A stretch of DNA of 64,000 bases, taken from positions 124,001 through 188,000 of the forward strand of contig NZ_BMWE01000011.1 in NCBI RefSeq assembly GCF_014651075.1, read 5' to 3'. Both the position numbers and the translations under genes were made by a program. The notes under the pieces were generated by a model, which had not been told where the DNA came from, made no database searches, and was given only the letters and a program-made list of their open reading frames with translations. This DNA is from Streptomyces djakartensis (GTDB lineage Bacteria; Actinomycetota; Actinomycetes; Streptomycetales; Streptomycetaceae). Position 1 is the first letter of the stretch; each line of letters begins with the position of its first letter. This document shows positions 8,770-17,822 of this stretch, piece by piece.

Positions 8770-10043
8770 TTGGCCACCGGCTCCAGGACCTCCCGGCCGC
8801 CCAGGTACGGACGCAGTACCTCGGGAACGCGCACCGAGCCGTCGGCCTGCTGGTGGTTCTCCAGGATCGCGACGATCGTGCGCGGTACGGCGCACAGCGT
8901 GCCGTTGAGCGTGGCCAGCGGGCGGACCTGCTTGCCGTCACGGACACGGATCGACAGACGGCGGGACTGGAACTCGGTGCAGTCCGAGGTCGAGGTCAGC
9001 TCGCGGTACTTGCCCTGGGTCGGGATCCAGGCCTCGCAGTCGAACTTGCGCGCGGCCGAGGACCCGAGGTCGGCGGAGGCCACGTCGATGACCCGGAACG
9101 GCAGCTCCAGCGAGGTCAGCCACTGCTTCTCCCACTCCAGCAGCCGCTGGTGCTCGGCCTGCGAGTCCTCCGGGGCGACGTAGGAGAACATCTCGACCTT
9201 GTCGAACTGGTGCACGCGGAAGATGCCCCGGGTGTCCTTGCCGTGCGAACCGGCCTCGCGGCGGAAGCAGGGCGAGAAGCCCGCGTAGCGCAGCGGGAGA
9301 CGGTCCGCGTCGAGGATCTCGTCCATGTGGTACGCCGCGAGCGCGACCTCGGAGGTGCCGACCAGGTACAGGTCGTCGTTCTCGAGGTGGTAGACGTCCT
9401 GGGCGGCCTGGCCGAGGAAGCCCGTGCCCGCCATGGACTGGGGGCGGACCAGGGCCGGGGTCAGCATCGGCGTGAAGCCGGCCGCGGTGGCCTGGGCCAT
9501 CGCCGCGTTGACCAGGGCGAGCTCCAGCAGGGCGCCCACACCCGTCAGGAAGTAGAAGCGCGAGCCGGACACCTTGGCGCCGCGCTCGACATCGATCGCG
9601 CCGAGGAGCTGGCCGAGCTCCAGGTGGTCCTTGGGCTCGAAGCCCTCACCGGCGAAATCGCGGATCGTGCCGTGCGTCTCCAGCGTGACGAAGTCCTCCT
9701 CGCCGCCCACCGGCACGTCCGGGTGGACGAGGTTGCCGAGCTTCTGGAGCAGCTCCTGGGTCTCGGCGGCTGCCGCGTCGCGTTCCGCGTCGGCGGCCTT
9801 GACGTCGGCGGCGAGCTGGCTCGCCTTCTTGAGCAGCTCGGCCTTCTCGTCCCCGGTCGCCTTGGGGATCAGCTTGCCGAGCGCCTTCTGCTCGGCGCGC
9901 AGCTCGTCGAAGCGGACGCCGGACGACCTGCGCCGCTCGTCGGCAGACAGGAGGGAGTCGACGAGCGCGACGTCCTCTCCACGGGCGCGCTGAGACGCGC
10001 GCACACGGTCGGGGTCCTCACGGAGCAGGCGAAGGTCAATCAC
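8766..10043 (-). CDS. serS: Seryl-tRNA synthetase
   Basis: A 425-residue class II synthetase that charges tRNA-Ser and tRNA-Sec. The N-terminal coiled-coil arm, which contacts the long variable arm of tRNA-Ser, spans about residues 30-105 (Ala/Lys/Glu-rich helices). The catalytic domain shows TSEVALAAYH, the class II motif 2 FRREAGSHGKDTRGIFRVHQ, and the C-terminal motif 3 NGTLCAVPRTIVAILENHQ. Length is standard and start ATG 10043 gives MIDLRLLREDPDRVR. It precedes the HAD gene in one operon. Three class II tRNA or tRNA-like elements lie in the same window. Confidence 0.97.
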   Translation of the reverse strand: MIDLRLLREDPDRVRASQRARGEDVALVDSLLSADERRRSSGVRFDELRAEQKALGKLIPKATGDEKAELLKKASQLAADVKAADAERDAAAAETQELLQKLGNLVHPDVPVGGEEDFVTLETHGTIRDFAGEGFEPKDHLELGQLLGAIDVERGAKVSGSRFYFLTGVGALLELALVNAAMAQATAAGFTPMLTPALVRPQSMAGTGFLGQAAQDVYHLENDDLYLVGTSEVALAAYHMDEILDADRLPLRYAGFSPCFRREAGSHGKDTRGIFRVHQFDKVEMFSYVAPEDSQAEHQRLLEWEKQWLTSLELPFRVIDVASADLGSSAARKFDCEAWIPTQGKYRELTSTSDCTEFQSRRLSIRVRDGKQVRPLATLNGTLCAVPRTIVAILENHQQADGSVRVPEVLRPYLGGREVLEPVAK

Positions 10044-10560
10044 GCGGTCAAGGCTACCGGTGTGGGGCGACCGCCCACGACTCGCTATTCCGGTCCGGCG
10101 TTACGTACCGTTATGGGGTAATTGCGCATGGTGTCAATAGTGGTGCCCCTCTCCCCGAAATGAGGCATTCCCAAGGCGCGGCATTGACTCGACTTCCTTG
10201 TGGCGAGCGGGACTTGGGATCCGGTTGTCCACAGGGATCCACACCCTCGGAAGAGTTATCCACAGGCTGTGTGGAAGATCTGTGGACTCTGGAATTGATC
10301 ACTCCGGAAGGCCGGATCACCCCTTGGAATTCCCAGTACAAACCCGTTCCATCCTCACTTTCGAGTGGAATTGGGTCCCCCCGAAGAGTTACGCAAGGGA
10401 AAAGGGTGGACGAAGGGCGACCTACGCGCCGATGGACCCATCCGGGCCACGTAGGGCGATTTGTCGACTGAATCGCGGTCTGTTGTCGACTTGTCCCCAG
10501 GTCGAGAAGCTGGCCTGTGGATAACTACTGTGGATAACGAAAATCACCAGGTACGACCGC
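10044..10560. promoter_or_regulatory. Gene-free DnaA-box-rich region between serS and pheA
   Basis: No credible gene in 517 bp, and AT content above the surroundings. DnaA-box-like 9-mers: TTGTCCACA (10225-10233, perfect), TTATCCACA (10256-10264), TGTGGAAGA (10270-10278, one mismatch from minus-strand TTATCCACA type), TTGTCCCCA (10491-10499, one mismatch), TGTGGATAA (10516-10524) and TGTGGATAA (10529-10537), the last two 13 bp apart in the same orientation. It also holds the serS promoter, since serS starts at 10043. Clusters of DnaA boxes outside oriC that influence replication have been reported in Streptomyces; this may be one. Confidence 0.65.
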
Positions 10561-11493
10561 TCAGAACCGTCCGTCCTGACACCGCGCCACCCAGTCCGCC
10601 GCCGCCACGAACTCCTCGTCCGACGTACCCGGCCGCGGCGGCCGGACGTCCCCCGGCCGCATGTCCGCCCGCGGATAGGAGCCGAGGTACCGCACCTGGA
10701 GGCAGATCCGCTTGAGGCCCATCAGAGCCTCGGCCACTCGGCGATCGGAGATGTGGCCCTCGGCGTCGATGCAGAAGCAGTAGTTGCCGATGCCCGCGCC
10801 GGTGGGCCGGGACTGGAGCAGCATCAGGTTGATACCGCGGGTGGCGAACTCGCCCAGCAGGTCGCGAAGGCCGCCGGGGTGGTCGTCGCGCTGCCACAGC
10901 ACGATCGAGGTCTTGTCCGCGCCGGTCGGCGCTGCGGGCCGGGCGGGCCGGCCGACCAGCACGAACCGTGTCTGGGCGTTCTCCGCGTCGTGGATCCCGG
11001 TCTCCAGGGCCTCGAGGCCGTAGCGGGCGGCGGCGAACTCGCCGGCGAAGGCGGCGTCGTACTGGCCCTCCTGGACCAGCCGGGCGGCGTCCGCGTTCGA
11101 GGCGGCCGACTCCCAGTGCGCGTCGGGGAGGTGCTTCTTCAGCCAGTTGCGCACCTGCGGCTGGGCGGCCGGGTGGGCGGAAACCGTCTTGATGTCCGAC
11201 AGTCCGGTGCCCGGGCGGACCAGCAGTGCGAAGGTGATCGACAGCAGCACCTCGCGGTAGATCATCAGCGGTGCGCCGGCGACCAGCTCGTCGAGGGTGG
11301 TGGTGATGCCGCCCTCGACGGAGTTCTCGATCGGCACGAACGCGGCCTCGGCCTCGCCGACTCGTACCGCGTCGAGCGCGGACTGGACGGAGACGTACGG
11401 GACGAGTTCCCGGGTGGCGGCCTCGGGAAGAGTGCGCAGGGCGACTTCGGTGAAGGTGCCCTCGGGGCCGAGATACGCATAGCTCGCTGGCAT
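10561..11493 (-). CDS. pheA: Prephenate dehydratase
   Basis: A 310-residue monofunctional enzyme of phenylalanine biosynthesis, converting prephenate to phenylpyruvate. The N-terminal PDT domain begins ASYAYLGPEGTFTEVAL; PIENSVEGGITTTLDEL and the conserved TRFVLVGR segment complete it. A C-terminal ACT domain (about residues 195-275) binds phenylalanine. Its usual GALxxxL/ESRP pair is seen as GLRDLL..INLMLLQSRPT, that is QSRP instead of ESRP. No chorismate mutase domain is fused. It is transcribed alone, just beyond the DnaA-box region. Confidence 0.95.
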   Translation of the reverse strand: MPASYAYLGPEGTFTEVALRTLPEAATRELVPYVSVQSALDAVRVGEAEAAFVPIENSVEGGITTTLDELVAGAPLMIYREVLLSITFALLVRPGTGLSDIKTVSAHPAAQPQVRNWLKKHLPDAHWESAASNADAARLVQEGQYDAAFAGEFAAARYGLEALETGIHDAENAQTRFVLVGRPARPAAPTGADKTSIVLWQRDDHPGGLRDLLGEFATRGINLMLLQSRPTGAGIGNYCFCIDAEGHISDRRVAEALMGLKRICLQVRYLGSYPRADMRPGDVRPPRPGTSDEEFVAAADWVARCQDGRF

Positions 11494-11553
11494 GACCTCA
11501 CCCTAATGGGCTCGGGGAAAGGGCATCCCCCACAAGCTCACATGGCTGAACAT

Positions 11554-12843
11554 TCACCCCTCCAGCAACTTCTGCCCCACATACTCACCCTGCGCCGCCC
11601 CGCCCGGTACCGCGAACAGCCCGCTCGACTCGTGCCGGATGAACTTCGACAGGGCGTCACCCCGGTCGAGTTTGCGCTGCACCGGGACGAAGCCGCGCAG
11701 CGGATCGGCCTGCCAGCAGATGAAGAGCAGGCCCGCGTCGGGCGCACCGTCCGCGTCGATGCCGTCGTGGAAGGAGAACGGCCGGCGGAGCATCGCCGCG
11801 CCGCCGTTCTGGTCGGGCCGGGTGATCCGGGCGTGGGCATTGATCGGGACGAGCAGGTTGCCCTCGGCGTCCGTCTTCTCCAGGTCCATCGCGGTGGTCT
11901 CGGTGCCCCCGGACAGCGCCGCCCCGTCCGACTTGCGGCGTCCGATCACGTCCTCCTGCGCCTTGACGGAGAGTTTCTCCCAGTCGTCGAGGAGCATGCG
12001 GATCCGGCGTACGACGGCGTAGGAGCCGTTCGCCATCCAGGCCGGTTCGCCCTTCTCCGGCACGAAGATCCGCTGGTCGAAGTCGGCTTCGCTCGGCTTC
12101 GGATTGCGGGTTCCGTCGATCTGGCCCATCAGGTTGCGGGCCGTCATGGGATGGGAGGTCGCCCCTGGTGAGCGGTTGAAGCCGTTCATCTGCCAGCGGA
12201 CCCGGGCGGCGGATCCGGCGTCCTTCTGGATGGCGCGCAGGGCGTGGAAGGCGACGAGGGCGTCGTTGGCGCCTATCTGCACCCACAGGTCACCGTTGCT
12301 GCGGTTCTTGTCGAGCTGGTCGGAGGAGAACTCGGGCAGCGGGTCCAGGGCGGCCGGGCGCTGCTTCTCCAGACCTGTCCTGCTGAAGAAGCTGTGGCCG
12401 AAGCCGAAGGTGATGGTCAGTGACGAGGGTCCGGCGTCCCGGGCCACGTCGGTGTCGTCGTGGGGGCTCGGCTCGCCCGCCATCAGCCGCCGGGCCGTCT
12501 GCGACCAGCGGCGCAGCAGGGCTGCGGCTTCCGTGCGGCCGGTGCCCGCGGCCAGGTCGAAGGCGATGAGGTGGCCGCGGGCCTGGAGGCCGTCGGTGAT
12601 GCCGGGCTGATGTTTCCCGTGAAACATCGCCCGCCCGGTGCCGAGCGAGGTGAGGGGAGCGGCGGCCTCGGAGGGCGCGGTGGTGTATCCGAGGGCCGCG
12701 CCCGCCGTGCCTAGGACGACCCCGGTGGCGCCGGCGGTGCCGAGCAGCCGCCGCCGGGAGATGCCCTTGTCGGCCGGGGCCGCTGCGTTCTGCGCCGGGA
12801 CGGAGCCGGTGGCGGAGGATTCCGGAATGGACTGGTCAGCCAT
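11554..12843 (-). CDS. dtpA: DyP-type peroxidase, Tat-exported
   Basis: A 429-residue haem peroxidase of the DyP family. A long N-region leads to a twin-arginine signal (SRRRLLGTAGATG, residues 29-41), so the folded haem protein is exported by Tat. The family motif GQIDGTRNP and a downstream SFHDGIDADG segment are present. It sits at the end of a copper operon (copC-copD, PCu(A)C chaperone, sco). In S. lividans the equivalent DtpA works with Sco and ECuC in maturing the copper radical oxidase GlxA and in morphological development, so the same role is likely here. A near-perfect parS palindrome lies inside the coding sequence. Confidence 0.92.
   Translation of the reverse strand: MADQSIPESSATGSVPAQNAAAPADKGISRRRLLGTAGATGVVLGTAGAALGYTTAPSEAAAPLTSLGTGRAMFHGKHQPGITDGLQARGHLIAFDLAAGTGRTEAAALLRRWSQTARRLMAGEPSPHDDTDVARDAGPSSLTITFGFGHSFFSRTGLEKQRPAALDPLPEFSSDQLDKNRSNGDLWVQIGANDALVAFHALRAIQKDAGSAARVRWQMNGFNRSPGATSHPMTARNLMGQIDGTRNPKPSEADFDQRIFVPEKGEPAWMANGSYAVVRRIRMLLDDWEKLSVKAQEDVIGRRKSDGAALSGGTETTAMDLEKTDAEGNLLVPINAHARITRPDQNGGAAMLRRPFSFHDGIDADGAPDAGLLFICWQADPLRGFVPVQRKLDRGDALSKFIRHESSGLFAVPGGAAQGEYVGQKLLEG
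12612..12625. other. parS-like site with one mismatch
   Basis: GTTTCCCGTGAAAC differs from the GTTTCACGTGAAAC consensus at one position and breaks the palindrome. It lies within dtpA. Degenerate parS copies are known in Streptomyces, but binding is uncertain. Confidence 0.55.
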
Positions 12844-12850
12844 GGGTGGT

Positions 12851-14860
12851 TCAGCCGATCTGCGCGTTCTTGGTGACGGTCACCTCGTCGATGTCGGAGG
12901 TCCGCACGGTCACGTCGACCTGCCAGTCGCCGGCCATGGGGATCTGCACTCCGTTCGCCGACCAGTGTCCGGTAGCGATGCGGTCGGGGACGACGGGCAG
13001 GGGCCCGATGTCCTTGGCTTTCAGGGTGAAGTCGACCTTCACCTCGGGGATGTCGAAGGCCCGGCCGTCCGGCCGCTCCACGTAGACGTGCATCTCGTTG
13101 GTGCCCACCCGCGCGGGGTCGAGGTCGATCGTGACGACGCCCTTGCCGTTCTCGCCGCCGGTGTCGAACGGCATGTTCAGGGTCAGCGCCCCGGACGCGC
13201 CCGGGTCGGCGGAGGCGGCCGCGGACTTCGAGGCGGCCGCCTTGGCCTCCTGCTCGGTGCGTCCCGGCTCGGTCTGTGTCAGCACGGTGGTGACGGCGAG
13301 CAGGACGACCGCGATGCCGGCCTCGGCGAGCACCGAGCGGCGCAGTCCGAAGCGGTTCGGATCGGCGTCCCGCAGCCGCTTCTGGCGGGCGGCGTCCCGG
13401 GCGGCGCGCTGCCGGGCGAGTTGGGCGGCGCGTTCGGCGTCGGCGGGGTCGGGATCCGACGGCTCATCGGAGTGGGCGGCCGACGGCTCATCCGATTCGG
13501 TGGCGGCGTCCGTGCCGGTTCCGTCGCCGTCGGAAACGCGGGGACCTCGGCCGCTGGGGTCAGGGGCGCCGGCACCGGCACCGACCGCACCGACCCGCGT
13601 CTTCTCCCGCTCCACCGATGCCGGCACCGTCTCCGCGAGCCGCCCCGTCCACCGCCGCGAGATCCACGCGACGCCGACCAGTACGGCCACAAGCGCGATC
13701 TTGGCGAGGAGCAGTTGCCCGTACCGCGTGTCCGTGAAGGCCGACCAGGAGCCGAGCTGGCGCCAGGACTGGTACGTGCCGGTCGCGACCAGGGCGAGGA
13801 CGCTGCCGAAGGCGACGGCGGAGAAGCGGTGTACGGCCGGTGCGTCGACGGGCGTGTCCACGGGGGCCCGGTACAGAGCGGTCAGGAGCGCGCCCAGCCC
13901 GCCGAGCCATGCGGCGACGGCCAGCAGATGGACGATGTCGACGGGCATGGCGATGCCGGCTTGGAGCCCGACGGAGGCGTGCTCGGACATGGCCCAGCTC
14001 GCGGCGAGCCCGGCGGCCACGACGACGCCCCCGATCGCCAGCCCGAAGGTGAGGTCCCGCTTCTCCTCGGCGTCCTCCCGCTTGTCGTAGGTGCCGAACA
14101 GCACCGCGATGAACAGTGCCGCCGCGGCGAGCAGCAGCAGCCGGGAGACCAGAGCCGCGCCGGTCTTGGTCTGGAGCACCTGTCCGAGCAGGGACAGGTC
14201 GAAGACGTCGGCGACCTTCCCGGAGCGGGTGAAGGAGCCGCGCAGCAGCAGCAGGGCGAGGGTCGAGGCGGTGAGCGCGAGCCACCCGGAGACGACGAAC
14301 CGCTGTACCGGCCGGACCCCGGAACCGCGAGGCCAGCAGGCGAGCACGAAGGCGGCGCCGCCGGCCATCACGATGAACCCGGCGTAGGAGACGTAGCGCC
14401 CGAAGCCGTACAGCCAGCCGACGACGCCGTCGTCGGTCGTCTGCCCGGAGACCGTCACGGACGTCTTGGAGGGGGCGCCGATGGAGAAGGTGTAGGCGCC
14501 GGTGACGGGGTGGCTGTCGGCCGACACGACCTGATAGGCCACCGTGTACGTGCCGTCGGGCAGGCCCGAGTGGAGCCGCACGGCGTACGTCGTGCCGCCG
14601 ACGCCGGACGGTTCGCCGGTGTCGACGCGCTTGCCCTGGGGGTCCAGGACGCGCAGTGAGTCGTCGGACAGGGCGACCTGCTCGGAGAAGGTGAGCGAGA
14701 TCCGGGCCGGGGCCTCCTGGACCACCGCCCCCTGTCCGGGGTCGCTGCCGGTCACCGCGGCGTGTGCGGAGGCCGGGCCGGCTCCGGCGAGGAGCGCGCA
14801 GGCCGCGGCCAGGAGCAGCAGCACCATGGTCCGGACGCGGGGGGCGATGGTCTGCGTCAC
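12851..14860 (-). CDS. CopC-CopD fusion copper-handling membrane protein
   Basis: A 669-residue protein. Residues 1-32 are a signal peptide ending ASA, followed by a CopC domain (HAAVTGSDPGQGAVV, N-terminal His after cleavage as in Cu(II)-binding CopC; conserved RISLTFSEQV). Then come about eight transmembrane helices of CopD (150-430), a charged linker rich in Asp, Glu and Ser (430-530), another helix, and a C-terminal periplasmic beta domain of YtkA/FixH type. CopC binds extracytoplasmic copper and CopD is thought to pass it across the membrane. It is 7 bp upstream of dtpA and 13 bp after the chaperone gene in one operon. Confidence 0.9.
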   Translation of the reverse strand: MTQTIAPRVRTMVLLLLAAACALLAGAGPASAHAAVTGSDPGQGAVVQEAPARISLTFSEQVALSDDSLRVLDPQGKRVDTGEPSGVGGTTYAVRLHSGLPDGTYTVAYQVVSADSHPVTGAYTFSIGAPSKTSVTVSGQTTDDGVVGWLYGFGRYVSYAGFIVMAGGAAFVLACWPRGSGVRPVQRFVVSGWLALTASTLALLLLRGSFTRSGKVADVFDLSLLGQVLQTKTGAALVSRLLLLAAAALFIAVLFGTYDKREDAEEKRDLTFGLAIGGVVVAAGLAASWAMSEHASVGLQAGIAMPVDIVHLLAVAAWLGGLGALLTALYRAPVDTPVDAPAVHRFSAVAFGSVLALVATGTYQSWRQLGSWSAFTDTRYGQLLLAKIALVAVLVGVAWISRRWTGRLAETVPASVEREKTRVGAVGAGAGAPDPSGRGPRVSDGDGTGTDAATESDEPSAAHSDEPSDPDPADAERAAQLARQRAARDAARQKRLRDADPNRFGLRRSVLAEAGIAVVLLAVTTVLTQTEPGRTEQEAKAAASKSAAASADPGASGALTLNMPFDTGGENGKGVVTIDLDPARVGTNEMHVYVERPDGRAFDIPEVKVDFTLKAKDIGPLPVVPDRIATGHWSANGVQIPMAGDWQVDVTVRTSDIDEVTVTKNAQIG

Positions 14861-14873
14861 AGTGGAACCTCCC

Positions 14874-15362
14874 TCAGTGTCCGGTCTTCGGGGTGTAGGT
14901 CGCCGACTTCACCGGCATCTCGATCTTCACCGGGCCGGAGTGGGCGAAGCGCAGCTCGACGGAGACCGTCTGGCCTTCCTTCGGCTTGCGCTTGAGCCGC
15001 TCGAACATCAGGTGGTTGCCGCCGCTGCTGAGCACCAGCTCGCCGTGCGCGGGGACCTTCAGGCTCTTGACCTCCTGCATGGCCTGGCCGGCGGTCTCGT
15101 GCACGGTGATCTGTCCGGCGATGTCGCTGGTGACCGAGGTGAGCTCGTCGGCGGCACCGCCCTTGTTGGTGATGGTGAAGAAGCCGGCGGCCATCTCGTC
15201 GGAGACCGGCTGCGGCATGTACGCGGAGCTGACGGAGAGTTCCGTCTCACCGCTTCCCGCACCGGAGCCGCTGGAAGCGGAGCCGGAGCCCGAGCCGCCG
15301 CAGCTCGCGAGGGCGAGCCCTCCGGCTATGACGAGGGCCGCCGGACCGAGCCGCCGCCTCAC
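14874..15362 (-). CDS. ecuC: PCu(A)C-type copper chaperone lipoprotein (ECuC-like)
   Basis: A 162-residue exported copper chaperone. GTG 15362 overlaps the sco stop as GTGA. The signal peptide ends with a lipobox-like LALASC (Cys21), then a Gly/Ser linker and the PCu(A)C fold. Metal ligands fit the H-x..M-x..H-x-M pattern: VHETAGQAM near residue 88 and GGNHLMF near residue 115. Such chaperones deliver Cu(I) to Sco and to cuproenzymes. In S. lividans the neighbour of Sco in this position is called ECuC; identity is based on context and motif. Confidence 0.9.
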   Translation of the reverse strand: MRRRLGPAALVIAGGLALASCGGSGSGSASSGSGAGSGETELSVSSAYMPQPVSDEMAAGFFTITNKGGAADELTSVTSDIAGQITVHETAGQAMQEVKSLKVPAHGELVLSSGGNHLMFERLKRKPKEGQTVSVELRFAHSGPVKIEMPVKSATYTPKTGH

Positions 15363-16012
15363 GGCTTTTCCCCCTTGAGGATCTTGGGAAGGTCCTTGGT
15401 GTAGTCGTCGACGCCGGCCTCCTCGTCGAAGAGCACATAACCGCCGTCGGTCTTCGGCGAGAAGGCGATGACCTGCGTACCGTGCTCGGAGACGATCTTG
15501 CCGTTCTTGTCCTTGCGCGGCGGGTCGAAGGCGATGCCGAGGGTGCGGGCGCCGGCCTGGATGGTCGCGAAGTCCCCGGTGAGGCCGACGAACCGGGGGT
15601 CGATGCCCTTGAGCCACTTGCCGAGCTCGGCGGGGGTGTCCCGGTCCGGGTCGGTGGTGACCAGCACGACGCGCAGCTTGTCCTGTTCGGCCTTGGGCAA
15701 CTGCTTCGCGGCCACGGCGATGTTGCTCATGGTCGACGGGCACACGTCGGGGCAGTGGGTGTAGCCGAAGTAGATGAGGGTCGGCTTGCCCTTGGTCTCC
15801 TCGCGGAGGTCGTACTTCTTGCCGTGGGTGTCGGTGAGGACCAGGTCCGGCTTCTCGAAGGGCTGGTCGAGGACGGTGGCGGCCTTGTCGCTGCCGGCCT
15901 GCTCGGACACCACGGTGACGGGCTTGTCGCTGTCGCCGCCGCTGCCGCAGGCGGTCAGGGTCAGGGAGGCGGCGGCGAGCAGAGCGGCCGCGGCGAAGGT
16001 CTTGGTGCGCAT
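15359..16012 (-). CDS. sco: Sco1/SenC copper chaperone lipoprotein
   Basis: A 217-residue thioredoxin-fold copper chaperone. ATG 16012 gives a signal peptide with lipobox LTLTAC (Cys22). The copper site is CPDVCPSTM (Cys87 and Cys91) with the distal His in SEHGTQV (about residue 177). Sco proteins load copper into cytochrome c oxidase CuA and, in Streptomyces, into GlxA-type targets. It is the first gene of sco-ecuC-copCD-dtpA, all with overlaps or gaps of at most 13 bp, so copper delivery and the peroxidase are made together. Confidence 0.94.
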   Translation of the reverse strand: MRTKTFAAAALLAAASLTLTACGSGGDSDKPVTVVSEQAGSDKAATVLDQPFEKPDLVLTDTHGKKYDLREETKGKPTLIYFGYTHCPDVCPSTMSNIAVAAKQLPKAEQDKLRVVLVTTDPDRDTPAELGKWLKGIDPRFVGLTGDFATIQAGARTLGIAFDPPRKDKNGKIVSEHGTQVIAFSPKTDGGYVLFDEEAGVDDYTKDLPKILKGEKP

Positions 16013-16106
16013 AGAGAAATGTCCCAGATGTCGGTGGCCCGGCGCGCACCGGGGTGCCCCGCCCCGCAGGCGGGGTCCCGGCGCGCGCCGTGCAACGGAG
16101 TCAGCC

Positions 16107-16853
16107 TCAGGCGTCGGTACGCCGGCGTCCGGCGAGCACGCCGTAGGCGACACCGGCGGCGCCCACCACGATGCCGACGACGCCCAGGACGCGGGCGGTG
16201 GTGTCGGTGCCGCCGCCGTCGGAGGAGCCGGAGTCCGCGGCGGTCTCGGCGGAGGCGTTCTCGGCCGACTTGGCGTCGGAGGCGTCGTCACCCGAGGAGC
16301 CGTGGTGCCCGTCCTCGGAGGCGGCGGAAAGCTCCAGCACGGGGGCCGGGTTGTCGGGCTCGTCCTGACCCTTCTGCGGCACCTCGATCCAGCGGACGAC
16401 CTCCTTGTCGGAGTACGTCTGAAGGGCCTTGAAGGCCAGCTGGTCGGTGTCCTCGGGCAGGGGGCCGATGGAGACCGGGAACTTCTGGAAGAAGCCGGCC
16501 TTGATGCCGTCGCCGTCGGCGGTCCAGGTGACCTTGGTGACGGCTTCGGAGATCTTCTCGCCGTGCATCTCCAGCGGCTTGTCCAGCTTGGACTTGGTGA
16601 CCTTGGTCTTCCAGCCCGGAACCGGCTCCGGCATGACGGAGGCCAGCGGGTGGTCCGTGGGGAAGGTGATCTCGAGCTTGGTGGTCGAGGCGTCGTCGCG
16701 CTCGTTGGGGACCTTGAAGTCGACGACCGCGTAGCCGCCCTTGGCGGCCGTGCCCTCGGGCTGCACGGTGACGTGCGCGAAGGCGGGGGCGGACAGGGCG
16801 AGCACGGTGAAGCCGGCGGCGGCACCGGCCGCGGCGATACGGGAAGCCTTCAT
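16107..16853 (-). CDS. YcnI-like copper-binding membrane-anchored protein (DUF1775)
   Basis: A 248-residue protein. ATG 16853 is chosen because it starts the signal peptide MKASRIAAAG; cleavage at AFA leaves an N-terminal HVTVQPEGT. That first His is the single-histidine brace that binds Cu(II) in Bacillus YcnI. The DUF1775 domain covers about 28-170. A Ser/Asp/Ala-rich linker is followed by a C-terminal helix and RRRTDA, giving a membrane-anchored extracellular domain. It is 94 bp upstream of sco and belongs to the copper cluster functionally. Confidence 0.92.
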   Translation of the reverse strand: MKASRIAAAGAAAGFTVLALSAPAFAHVTVQPEGTAAKGGYAVVDFKVPNERDDASTTKLEITFPTDHPLASVMPEPVPGWKTKVTKSKLDKPLEMHGEKISEAVTKVTWTADGDGIKAGFFQKFPVSIGPLPEDTDQLAFKALQTYSDKEVVRWIEVPQKGQDEPDNPAPVLELSAASEDGHHGSSGDDASDAKSAENASAETAADSGSSDGGGTDTTARVLGVVGIVVGAAGVAYGVLAGRRRTDA

Positions 16854-17009
16854 GGAAAGGGGCACTCCGCTGTGAGTCGGTTTTCCGATGGATGAGACAG
16901 AAGAGGCATCCGCGCACACGCGCGTGCCGCACGACGGCGGCCCCTCCTGCGATCCGTCCGAGAGGACTCGAAGAGATACGAAGAGATACGGAGTGGTGCT
17001 CGCGTCGTG

Positions 17010-17822
17010 TCAGGCGGCGAGGGCGAATGCGGATACGGCAGCCGTGGTGGTCGGCGGGCCGCGCCGGATCACCGTGTGCTGGAGTGCGGTCATGCCCGCC
17101 ATACCGGACGCGCGGTGCACGGTGTGCGCGGGGCGCGGGGGTGCCTCGGGCACGGCCGGAAGCCCGGCGCGCAGGGCGCGAACCAGCGCGAGGGCGGCCC
17201 GCAGGGAGCGCACGAGCGCCCCTTCGGCGACGCCCTGTGCCGACAGTTCGGTGAGCCGCAGCAGGGCCAGGTCGCCGTTGCGCAGCAGCCAGCCGGCGGC
17301 GATCGCCGCGAGGACGTGGCCGAGAAGCATCGGCAGGGAGGGCCACAGTGAGGGCGGCGCCCCGGCGTCCGCCAGGTGCGTGTGCGCCTCCGTGGCCGGC
17401 TGGAGCCGGGCGTCGCTCAGGATCTTCTGGGCCTGTGCCGGGCTGATCGTCGCCGCCGTGGTGCCGCACACCAGCCGCGCGGCCTGCTGGACCAGCGCGG
17501 CGTCACTCGCGCCCGTCGGCATCGAGGGCGTGGCTGCGGCCGTACTGTGCTGACCGAGTCCGAACAGCGTGTGCAGCACCGTCTGCCCGGCCGCGAGCAG
17601 TATCGCGATCCCCGGCAGTGAGCGCACCCGCCCGGCGAGCGGTGCCGCGACCGCGATCACGCCGAGGAACCCGGCGCCCAGCGTCCACAGCGGAACGCCG
17701 TCGCAGGAGGCGACCGCGTGACCCGCCCCGGCCAGCACGACACAGACCGCGGCGAACACCGCGGCCCGGAACATCCGGACCGAGTGTCCGGGGTGCGTCG
17801 TGGGCGCGTGGGGGGCAGTCAT
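17010..17822 (-). CDS. Integral membrane protein in the copper cluster
   Basis: A 270-residue protein with about four hydrophobic segments (residues 18-40, 43-62, 68-88 and 168-190) and a hydrophilic loop with GHVLAAIAAGWLLRNGDL in the second half. I do not recognise a named domain. It lies 156 bp upstream of the YcnI-like gene in the same direction, and similar proteins are usually seen next to YcnI and CopCD in Streptomyces, so a role in copper handling is an inference from position. A cysteine pair around the second helix region and several His residues could be ligands. Confidence 0.75.
   Translation of the reverse strand: MTAPHAPTTHPGHSVRMFRAAVFAAVCVVLAGAGHAVASCDGVPLWTLGAGFLGVIAVAAPLAGRVRSLPGIAILLAAGQTVLHTLFGLGQHSTAAATPSMPTGASDAALVQQAARLVCGTTAATISPAQAQKILSDARLQPATEAHTHLADAGAPPSLWPSLPMLLGHVLAAIAAGWLLRNGDLALLRLTELSAQGVAEGALVRSLRAALALVRALRAGLPAVPEAPPRPAHTVHRASGMAGMTALQHTVIRRGPPTTTAAVSAFALAA

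Noticed and set aside
11520..11540. Further copy of the C-rich loop RNA near pheA (GCATCCCCCAC)
   Set aside because: The C-run resembles the loop, but no flanking complementary stem exists.
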